Shown one piece after another: positions 57,475 to 64,000 of a stretch of 64,000 bases of DNA (its first letter is position 1; every line of letters begins with the position of its first letter). The position numbers were made by a program, and so were the translations under genes. This DNA is from Geodermatophilus saharensis (GTDB taxonomy: Bacteria; Actinomycetota; Actinomycetes; Mycobacteriales; Geodermatophilaceae): positions 85,481 to 149,480 of the forward strand of contig NZ_FZOH01000010.1 of assembly GCF_900188205.1 (NCBI RefSeq), read 5' to 3'. The notes beneath the pieces are model-generated. The model was not told the DNA's origin. It searched no databases and worked only from the letters and a program-made list of their open reading frames with translations.

Positions 57475-57753
57475 ATGATCGCCATGACCTCAGCAGGGCA
57501 CGGCCCGGGGTTGCCGAGGACGGCGGACACGTCCGCCGAGCTGCGGAGCATGGCGCTGCACCTGGAGACCGCCGCGGTGCTGGAGCTGCGTGCACAGCGC
57601 ACCACCGACCCGCGGCAGGTGGCCGTGCTGCGCCGTCGTGCCGAGCAGCGCCGGCAGGAGGCCGCCCGGCTGCGCGAGCGGCTGGCGGCGTGCGGGATGG
57701 CGCTCCCGCCGCGCGAGACCCGGCCGCGGCCGCCCGCACCCACCGCGCCCTGA
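57475..57753 (+). CDS. Hypothetical small helical protein
   Basis: A 92-residue basic protein that I do not recognise. The central 60 residues form a long predicted amphipathic helix or coiled coil (AELRSMALHLETAAVLELRAQRTT then QVAVLRRRAEQRRQEAARLRERLAA), followed by a Pro-rich end. A second ATG nine bases on (57484) is equally possible and ribosome-binding evidence is weak for both. It is followed after 11 bases by a MmcQ/YjbR-like gene on the same strand. Confidence 0.5.
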   Translation: MIAMTSAGHGPGLPRTADTSAELRSMALHLETAAVLELRAQRTTDPRQVAVLRRRAEQRRQEAARLRERLAACGMALPPRETRPRPPAPTAP

Positions 57754-57764
57754 GGCCGGCGCCC

Positions 57765-58154
57765 GTGGCCACCTGGGCGGACGTGCGGCGGTTGGCGCTC
57801 GCGCTGCCCGGCACCACCGAGGGCACCGCGTGGGGGTCACCGGCGTGGCGGGTGCGCGACCGGCCGTTCGTCTGGGAGCGGCCGCTGCGCCGCGCCGACC
57901 TCGAGCACCTCGGCGACGCCGCACCCGCGGGCCCGGTGCTCGGCGCCGCGGTCGCCGACGAGGGCGTCAAGCGGGCGCTGGTCGCCGACGACCCCGCCGT
58001 CTACCTGACCACGCCGCACTTCGACGGGTACGCCGCCGTCCTCGTCCGGCTCGACGCGATCGACGTCGGCGAGCTCGCCGAGCTGGTCACCGAGGCCTGG
58101 CTGGCGAGGGCGCCCCGCCGGCTGGCCCGCGAGCACCTGTCCGGCGGCGGCTGA
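57765..58154 (+). CDS. MmcQ/YjbR-family protein
   Basis: A 129-residue protein of the MmcQ/YjbR (CyaY-like fold) family. The start TWADVRRLALALPGTTEGTAWGSPAWRV and the central Trp/Arg residues fit, with PHFDGYAAVLVRLDAID at the end. E. coli YjbR binds DNA in vitro with low specificity; the biological role of the family is unclear. GTG 57765 follows the previous stop by 11 bases, so both are likely co-transcribed. Confidence 0.82.
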   Translation: MATWADVRRLALALPGTTEGTAWGSPAWRVRDRPFVWERPLRRADLEHLGDAAPAGPVLGAAVADEGVKRALVADDPAVYLTTPHFDGYAAVLVRLDAIDVGELAELVTEAWLARAPRRLAREHLSGGG

Positions 58155-58186
58155 GCGACCGGCTCCGCGGTCCTCCCCCCTCCCCC

Positions 58187-58211
58187 CGTGCACTTCCGCC
58201 GAAGTGCGCAC
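58187..58211. repeat. R1-family palindrome upstream of formate dehydrogenase
   Basis: GTGCACTTCCGCC-GAAGTGCGCAC: CACTTC and GAAGTG arms around CGCC. It lies after the MmcQ-like stop, 80 bases before the formate dehydrogenase start, so it probably terminates the upstream transcript. Confidence 0.7.
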
Positions 58212-58290
58212 CAGGAGCGGACGGCCCCGTCCGGCACCGGCCGGTCCGTAGAACAGGCCGGATCCGGCGGGCGGTGGCAGAGTCCTCCCC

Positions 58291-61200
58291 GTGAAGACCT
58301 GGCTCGACGCCTGGCCGGTGTTCCGGCAGCTGACCGGCCCCGATCCGCTCGGCCGCGGCCTGTCCGCGCGCAGCAAGGCGACGGAGAACGTGGTGAGCCG
58401 CACGGCCACCGCCGACCGCGTCGTGCAGAGCGTCTGCCCGTACTGCTCCGTGGGCTGCGCGCAGCGGGTGTACGTCAAGGACGAGCAGGTCGTCCAGATC
58501 GAGGGCGACCCCGACTCGCCGGTCAACCGCGGCCGCCTGTGCCCGAAGGGCAGCGCGAGCAAGTCGCTGGTCACCAGCCCGACCCGGGTCACCAAGGTCC
58601 GTTACCGCCGCCCGTACGGGACGGAGTGGGAGGACCTCGACCTCGACACGGCGATGGAGATGATCGCCGACCGCGTCCTCGACGCCCGTCGCCGCTACTG
58701 GCAGGACGAGTGCGAGGGCCGGCGCGTCAACCGCACCATGGGGATAGCGAGCCTCGGAGGGGCAGCCCTCGACAACGAGGAGAACTACCTCATGAAGAAG
58801 CTCTACAGCGCCATGGGCGCGATCCAGATCGAGAACCAGGCGCGCATATAGCACTCCGCCACGGTGCCCGGTCTGGGTGCCTCGTTCGGTCGTGGCGGTG
58901 CCACGAACTCCCAGCAGGACCTGATGAACTCCGACTGCATCGTCATCGAGGGTTCGAACATGGCCGAGTGCCACCCGGTCGCCTTCCAGTGGGTGACCGA
59001 GGCCAAGGCCCGCGGCGCGAAGGTGATCCACGTCGACCCGCGGTTCACCCGCACCAGCGCGATCGCCGACCTGCACGTGCCGCTGCGCGCCGGCAGCGAC
59101 ATCGTCTTCCTGGGCGCGCTGATCAACCACGTGCTCAGCAACGACCTGTACTTCCACGACTACGTCGCCGCCTACACCAACGCGTCGTCGATCATCCGCG
59201 AGGAGTACCGCGACCCCGAGGACCTCGACGGGCTGTTCTCCGGCTGGGACCCCGACTCGCGCAACTACGACCAGGCCAGCTGGCAGTACGAGTTCGAGGA
59301 CTCCCCGGACGCCGGCGTCGCCGAGGACGACCCCGCCGGCGCGGCCGAGCAGGAGCGGCTGTCGCAGCACGAGCAGGTCAAGGACGCCGACCAGGCCCAC
59401 GCCTCCGGCTCGGGCGGCCCGCCGCTGCACGGCCGGGCCAAGCGCGACGAGACGCTGCAGCACCCGCGCTGCGTCTTCCAGATCCTCAAGCGCCACTTCG
59501 CCCGCTACACGCCGGAGATGGTCGCCGAGGTGTGCGGGGTCGAGCCCGAGGCGTTCCTGAAGGTCGCCGAGTGGATCACCGCCAACAGCGGCCGGGAGCG
59601 GACGACGGCCTTCGTCTACTCCGTGGGCTGGACCCAGCACACGGTGGGCGCGCAGTACATCCGGACGGCGTCGATCCTGCAGGCGCTGCTGGGCAACATG
59701 GGCCGCCCGGGCGGCGGGATCCTGGCGCTGCGCGGGCACGCGAGCATCCAGGGCTCCACCGACATCCCGACGCTGTACAACCTGCTGCCCGGCTACCTGC
59801 CGATGCCGCACGCGGTGCAGCACCAGTCGCTCGACGACTACTGCGCCGACGCGGCCGGCACCGGCGGCTTCTGGGGCAACAAGCGCGCCTACGCCGTCAG
59901 CCTGCTCAAGGCCTGGTGGGGCGACGCGGCGCAGCCGGAGAACGACTTCTGCTTCGACTACGTCCCCAAGATCACCGGCGACCACAGCTCCTACCGGACC
60001 GTGGCCGACATGATCGAGGGGAAGGTCGCCGGCTACTTCCTCGCCGGGGAGAACCCCACGGTCGGGCACGCCAACGGCCGGATGCAGCGGTTCGGGCTGG
60101 CCAACCTCGAGTGGCTGGTCGTCCGCGACCTGCAGATGATCGAGTCGGCGAGCTTCTGGCAGACCGCCCCGGAGATCGAGACCGGTGAGCTGGTCACCGA
60201 GCAGATCCCGACCGAGGTCTTCTTCATCCCCGCGGCCTCGCACGTGGAGAAGGACGGCACCTTCACCCAGACCCAGCGGATGCTGCAGTGGCGGTTCAAG
60301 GCGATCGAGCCACCGGGCGACTGTCGCAGCGACCTGTGGTTCTACTACCACCTCGGCCGGATCCTGCGGGAGCGGCTCAAGGACTCCACCGACCCCCGCG
60401 ACCGCCCGCTGCTGGACCTCACCTGGGACTACCCGCTGCACGGGGAGACCCAGGACCCCAGCGCCGACGCCGTGCTGCGCGAGATCAACGGCGTCGGGCC
60501 CGACGGCCGCGCACTGTCGGGCTACCTCGACCTCAAGGACGACGGCTCGACGACGTCGGGCTGCTGGATCTACTCCGGCGTCTACGCCGACGAGGTGAAC
60601 CAGGCGGCGCGCAAGCGGCCCGGCCGCGAGCAGGGCCAGGTGGCCTCCGAGTGGGGCTGGGCGTGGCCCTACAACCGCCGGATCCTCTACAACCGCGCCT
60701 CGGCCGACCCCGACGGGAAGCCGTGGAGCGAGCGCAAGAAGTACGTGTGGTGGGACGCCGGGGCCGGCCGCTGGACCTCGACCGGCGACAACCCCGACTT
60801 CGAGGCGACCAAGCCGCCGGACTACGTCCCCCCGCCGGGGGCCAAGGCGCAGGCGGCGCTGTCGGGCCAGGACCCGTTCGTCATGCAGAGTGACGGCAAG
60901 GCGTGGCTGTTCGCGCCCAAGGGCGTCGTCGACGGCCCGCTGCCGACGCACTACGAGCCGGCGGAGTCCCCGGTGGAGAACGCGCTGTACCCGGTGCAGG
61001 GCAACCCGACGACGGAGCACATCCAGGCGCCGTACAACCGGGAGGCGCCGTCGACCGGCGACGTCTTCCCGTACTCGGTGACCACCTACCGGCTGACCGA
61101 GCACCACACCGCCGGCGCGATGAGCCGCACGCTGCCCTACCTGTCCGAGCTGCAGCCGGAGTTCTTCGTCGAGGTCTCCCCGGAGCTGGCCGCCGAGCGG

Positions 61201-61572
61201 GGGCTGGAGAACGGCGGCTGGGCCACGGTGATCAGTCCGCGGGCGGCCATCGAGGCACGGGTGCTGGTGACCGAGCGGATCCGCCCGCTGCGCACCCGCG
61301 GCGGGCAGGTGGTGCACCAGATCGGCGCCCCGTACCACTGGGGCGAGGTCGGCATCTCCACCGGCGACTCGGCCAACGACCTGCTGCCGGTCGTGATGGA
61401 CCCGAACACCCACATCCAGGAGAGCAAGGCCTCGACGGTCGACATCCGGCCCGGCCGGCGACCGCGGGGCCCGGAGCTCACCGAGCTCCTCGAGGAGTAC
61501 CGGCACCGGGCGGGGATCGCCTCGGGACGGATGCCGGTCGGCGGTCGCGTGGCGGTGGAGGGGACCTCATGA
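58291..61572 (+). CDS. fdhA: Formate dehydrogenase alpha subunit, selenoprotein with UAG-encoded selenocysteine
   Basis: A 1093-residue molybdopterin oxidoreductase that oxidises formate to CO2. The [4Fe-4S] ligands are Cys49, Cys52, Cys56 and Cys84 (CPYCSVGC to LCPKG). An in-frame TAG at codon 187 (58849-58851) separates NQARI from HSATVPGLGASFGRGGATN. In the family this position is selenocysteine or cysteine, the Mo/W ligand, and the frame continues on the other side without change, so the gene is not two genes. A SECIS-like hairpin follows. There is no twin-arginine signal, so the protein probably faces the cytoplasm, unlike FdnG. GTG 58291 is the first start in frame. Beta and NrfD genes follow in the operon. 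An automatic call would report a frameshift or pseudogene. Confidence 0.93.
58849..58851 (+). other. UAG selenocysteine codon
   Basis: TAG in frame at the position of the conserved Sec/Cys of formate dehydrogenases, preceded by the rare Ile codon ATA. UAG-directed selenocysteine insertion by a tRNA-Sec with anticodon CUA has been reported for Geodermatophilus and Blastococcus. Several genes in this window also stop at TAG. Confidence 0.9.
58852..58900 (+). promoter_or_regulatory. SECIS-like RNA hairpin
   Basis: Upper stem GGTGCCC (58863-58869) with GGGTGCC (58875-58881), seven pairs including two G-U, closing the loop GGTCT (58870-58874). Lower stem CCGCCAC (58856-58862) with GTGGCGG (58892-58898), and a 10-base bulge on the 3' side. 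Exactly 18 bases lie between TAG and GGTCT, as in E. coli fdhF, whose loop is also GGUCU. It would recruit SelB to the stalled ribosome. Confidence 0.8.
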
Positions 61573-62642
61573 CGAGTGTGAGCTCGGCGAGCCCGGCCTT
61601 CACGGGCAAGGACCCGGAGAACCGGCTGTTCGGACCGCTGCCCGACGTGCAGGGCGAGGCCGGGTACCGGGAGGACCACCCCGCGCGGGTCGGCTTCTTC
61701 ACCGACACCTCGGTGTGCATCGGCTGCAAGGCCTGCGAGGTGGCGTGCAAGGAGTGGAACACGCTGCCGATGGACGACTCCTACGGCACCCGCGACACCC
61801 TCGGGCTGTCCGGCATGTCCTACGACAACACCGGGCAGCTGGGCGCCAACACCTGGCGGCACGTGGCGTTCATCGAGCAGGTGCGCACCGTCGACCTGCC
61901 GATGCCGACCGTCGGGCCGCCGCCGGACGCCGCGGCCAGCCGCCGGGACGGGATCGTCGACGCGCCGGACGAGGCCGAGCCCGGTGACAGCGTGGTCACG
62001 GCGCAGACCAGCGTGCTCAACGCCGAGGCGCTCAGCGAGTTCGACCCGCAGACCTCGCAGTCCGGCGACCGCGAGATCCGCTGGCTGATGGCCTCGGACG
62101 TGTGCAAGCACTGCACGCACGCCGGCTGCCTCGACGTCTGCCCGACCGGCGCGCTGTTCCGCACCGAGTTCGGCACGGTCGTCGTGCAGGGCGACATCTG
62201 CAACGGCTGCGGCTACTGCGTGCCGTCGTGCCCGTACGGCGTCATCAACCAGCGCAAGGGCGACGGCCGGGTCTTCAAGTGCACGATGTGCTACGACCGG
62301 CTCACCGACGGTCTGCAGCCGGCGTGTGCCACCGCCTGCCCGACCCAGTCGATCCAGTTCGGCAACCTCGACGAGCTGCAGGCGCGGGCCGACGCCCGGC
62401 TGGAGACGCTCAAGCGGCAGGGCGTGGAGTCCGCCCGGCTCTACGGCCGGGACGAGGACGACGGCGTCGGCGGCAACGGCGCCTTCTTCCTGCTCCTCGA
62501 CGAGCCGGAGGTCTACGGGCTGCCGCCGGACCCGATCGTGACCACCCGCGACCTGCCGGCGATGTGGCGCTCGGCGGCCGCCGCGGCGGCGATGATGGTC
62601 GGGGTCGCGCTGTCGGCCGTCCTCGGCTCGCGGCGGCGGTGA
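61569..62642 (+). CDS. fdhB: Formate dehydrogenase beta subunit (four [4Fe-4S])
   Basis: A 357-residue iron-sulfur electron-transfer subunit. Four Cys clusters are visible: CIGCKACEVACK, CKHCTHAGCLDVCP, CNGCGYCVPSCP and CTMCYDRLTDGLQPACATACP. A roughly 85-residue insert follows the first cluster. The C terminus has one membrane helix (AAAAAAMMVGVALSAVLG) before Arg residues, as in FdnH, which would anchor it next to the NrfD subunit. ATG 61569 overlaps the alpha stop (ATGA). Confidence 0.92.
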   Translation: MTSVSSASPAFTGKDPENRLFGPLPDVQGEAGYREDHPARVGFFTDTSVCIGCKACEVACKEWNTLPMDDSYGTRDTLGLSGMSYDNTGQLGANTWRHVAFIEQVRTVDLPMPTVGPPPDAAASRRDGIVDAPDEAEPGDSVVTAQTSVLNAEALSEFDPQTSQSGDREIRWLMASDVCKHCTHAGCLDVCPTGALFRTEFGTVVVQGDICNGCGYCVPSCPYGVINQRKGDGRVFKCTMCYDRLTDGLQPACATACPTQSIQFGNLDELQARADARLETLKRQGVESARLYGRDEDDGVGGNGAFFLLLDEPEVYGLPPDPIVTTRDLPAMWRSAAAAAAMMVGVALSAVLGSRRR

Positions 62643-62646
62643 CGGC

Positions 62647-63729
62647 GTGACCGAGGGCATCACGACACCGGGGCAGGGCTGGCGGCGGGCCGGCGGCTCC
62701 GACGTCGCGGGCGACGGCGTGCGCGCGTACGGCGACGGTGCGGGCCGCCGGCGCAAGGGCGGTCGCCGGGGTGGCCGGAGGGGGCGCGGCGGCGAGGTCC
62801 CGATGGTGGAGGAGGCCGAGTTCACCTCCTACTACGGCCGGCCGATCATCAAGCCGCCGGTGTGGAAGAGCCCCGACGTGCCGCTGTACCTCTTCCTCGG
62901 GGGAGCGGCGGGTTCCTCGGCGATCCTCGGTGCGCTCGCCGACGTGACGGGCCGGCCGGCGCTGACGCGGGTCTCCCGGCTGACCGCCGGTGGCGGGTCG
63001 ATCCTGTCGGTGGTCTTCCTCATCCACGACCTCGGGCGGCCCGAGCGGTTCCTGCACATGCTGCGGGTCATCAAGCCGACCTCGCCGCTGTCGATCGGCT
63101 CCTACATCCTGGCGCCGTTCAGCGCGGCGGCCGGGGCCACGGCCGCGGTGGAGCTGCTCGGCTGGTTCCCCCGGCTCAAGCGGTTCGGCGGTGCGGTGTC
63201 GGCGCTGTTCGGCGGGCCGCTGGCCACCTACACCGGGGTGCTGCTGGCCAACACCGCGGTGCCGTCGTGGCACGCGGCGCACCGGGAGCTGCCGTTCGTC
63301 TTCGGCGGGTCGGCGATGGCGGCCGGCGGCGGGATCACGATGGCGTTCACCCCCGTGGCCGAGGCGGGCCCGGCGCGGAAGATGGCGGTGACCGGGGCGG
63401 CGATCGAGCTCGCGGTGGTGCACCGGGTGGAGAACGGTCACGGCGTCGTCAGCGAGCCCTTCCACACCGGGCGGGCCGGGACGATGCTGCGCGCCGCGAA
63501 GGCGTGCACGGCCGCCGGGGCGGGGCTGACCGTGCTCGCCGGGCGCTCGCGGCTCGGCGCGGTCGTGTCGGGCACCCTGCTGGCGGCCGGGTCGCTGCTC
63601 ACCCGGTTCGGGGTCTTCGAGGCCGGGATGGCCAGCGCGAAGGACCCGAAGTACACCGTCGTCCCGCAGCGTGAGCGGATGGCGGCCCGGGCGGCCCAGA
63701 ACGGGCACGCCTCGACCGTCTCCCGCTGA
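62647..63729 (+). CDS. NrfD-type membrane subunit of the formate dehydrogenase
   Basis: A 360-residue membrane protein with about eight hydrophobic helices, of the NrfD/PsrC quinone-binding type. A Gly/Arg-rich N terminus (about residues 12-50, WRRAGGSDVAGDG then RRRKGGRRGGRRGRGG) precedes helix 1. Family features are YYGRPIIKPPVWKSPDVPLYLFLGGAAGSSAILG and LIHDLGRPERFLHMLRVIKPTSPLSIG. It would pass electrons from the beta subunit to the menaquinone pool, replacing the cytochrome b subunit of E. coli-type enzymes. GTG 62647 follows the beta stop by 4 bases. Confidence 0.9.
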   Translation: MTEGITTPGQGWRRAGGSDVAGDGVRAYGDGAGRRRKGGRRGGRRGRGGEVPMVEEAEFTSYYGRPIIKPPVWKSPDVPLYLFLGGAAGSSAILGALADVTGRPALTRVSRLTAGGGSILSVVFLIHDLGRPERFLHMLRVIKPTSPLSIGSYILAPFSAAAGATAAVELLGWFPRLKRFGGAVSALFGGPLATYTGVLLANTAVPSWHAAHRELPFVFGGSAMAAGGGITMAFTPVAEAGPARKMAVTGAAIELAVVHRVENGHGVVSEPFHTGRAGTMLRAAKACTAAGAGLTVLAGRSRLGAVVSGTLLAAGSLLTRFGVFEAGMASAKDPKYTVVPQRERMAARAAQNGHASTVSR

Positions 63730-63732
63730 CGG

Positions 63733-63844
63733 GGTGCCCTTGTAGCGCTGTTGGCACCTCTCGGGCGGGCGAAGCGGTGCCTTCGTAGCGCTGTCGGCAC
63801 CTCTCGGGCGGGCGAGGCGGTGCCTTTGTAGCGCTATCGGCACC
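63733..63844. repeat. R2-family tandem array, 43-bp period, three palindromes
   Basis: Three 26-base palindromes begin at 63733, 63776 and 63819, each of the form GGTGCC-N14-GGCACC with core TAGCGCT. The 17 bases between them (TCTCGGGCGGGCGA(A/G)GC type) are nearly identical. It lies after the NrfD stop and before the stop of a convergent gene. Confidence 0.85.
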
Positions 63845-63853
63845 TCCTGGCCC

Positions 63854-64000
63854 TCACACGGGGGAGGGCAGGGTGTCCGCGCCGGCCGGGACCTGGGCCG
63901 CGATGCGGCCCAGGTCGGTGGCGATCGTGGTCAGGTCGAGGTCCTCGAGGTAGACCGACGGGGCGATCACCGCCAGGGCGGCGGTGACCTCGCCGTGGCG
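63854..64000 (-). CDS. C-terminal fragment of an unrecognised protein
   Basis: The last 48 codons of a minus-strand gene that runs off the right edge; TGA is at 63856-63854. The fragment reads RHGEVTAALAVIAPSVYLEDL, then a helix (TTIATDLGRIAAQV) and a Pro-rich end. The pattern (strand, AP/GPS, charged helix) is like the C terminus of IclR-type effector domains, but the piece is too short to assign. Confidence 0.45.
   Translation of the reverse strand, partial: RHGEVTAALAVIAPSVYLEDLDLTTIATDLGRIAAQVPAGADTLPSPV

Noticed and set aside
58849..58851. TAG as a nonsense mutation that makes formate dehydrogenase a pseudogene, or as two separate genes
   Set aside because: The codon falls exactly on the Sec/Cys position, both halves are conserved and in one frame, a SECIS-like hairpin follows, and the beta and NrfD genes are intact.
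63733..63844. CRISPR array
   Set aside because: The units are few, are themselves palindromes, and the intervening sequences are nearly identical rather than unique spacers.

Overview
The window is high-GC DNA (G or C at most third codon positions) from an actinobacterium. The best fit is the family Geodermatophilaceae (Geodermatophilus, Blastococcus, Modestobacter). Family-level support comes from a proteasome activator of the Bpa type, GuaB1, FolP2, HupB, a class E sortase signal (LAxTG), many leaderless genes with a TANNNT box 6-7 bases before an ATG or GTG, and above all a formate dehydrogenase interrupted in frame by a single TAG codon. UAG-programmed selenocysteine has been reported for Geodermatophilus and Blastococcus. 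Genus and species cannot be fixed from this sequence.

Layout. 1-8 kb: end of a repeat-rich cell-wall-anchored protein, a small metallopeptidase plus guaB1, then serS with two coupled HAD phosphatases, a chemoreceptor with a flagellar-sigma-like promoter, and bpa. 8-18 kb: a lysine-free class V aminotransferase homologue, a TMEM175-like channel, a quinone oxidoreductase, a CoA ligase, an acetamidase/formamidase with folP2, a MaoC hydratase, a beta-lactamase-like hydrolase and hupB. 18-28 kb: an aldo/keto reductase, an EAL protein, a GAF/PAS/SpoIIE phosphatase, an enoyl-reductase-like protein, a TRIC channel, a GGDEF-EAL protein and an amino-acid-type binding lipoprotein. 28-35 kb: nagA, divergent from a five-gene peptide-type ABC importer. 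35-42 kb: an aquaporin, a Suv3-like helicase with a PASTA kinase, an arsenic locus (arsR-aqpS-arsC divergent from an ArsI/CadI-like gene) and tRNA-Ser(UGA). 42-50 kb: a GGDEF protein, a MenJ-like reductase, Nudix, a nuclease-like protein, menB, two TetR regulators, a HAD phosphatase and a Gfo/Idh/MocA oxidoreductase. 50-58 kb: a minus-strand run holding a glycosyltransferase, two tandem GpgS paralogues, a holin-phosphodiesterase fusion, a DedA-like protein and a metallo-hydrolase. 58-64 kb: formate dehydrogenase alpha (UAG), beta and NrfD-type subunits, then the end of an unrecognised gene.

The main discovery is at 58849-58851. A TAG codon sits exactly where formate dehydrogenases carry selenocysteine (or cysteine). 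It is followed after exactly 18 nt by a GGTCT apical loop on a stem, the layout of the E. coli fdhF SECIS element. TAG also ends several ordinary genes in this window, so the codon has two meanings here. No sel gene and no tRNA-Sec lies inside the window.

Other structure. Three families of short palindromic repeats are scattered between genes: a CACTTCCGCGGAAGTG family at gene ends, a GGTGCC/GGCACC family that forms a 43-bp tandem array, and a hairpin with a CTCGCA core. One copy of the second family appears to lie inside the reading frame of an ABC transporter ATPase. Second-messenger signalling is well represented: one EAL, one GGDEF and one GGDEF-EAL protein, plus a chemoreceptor and a PP2C phosphatase.
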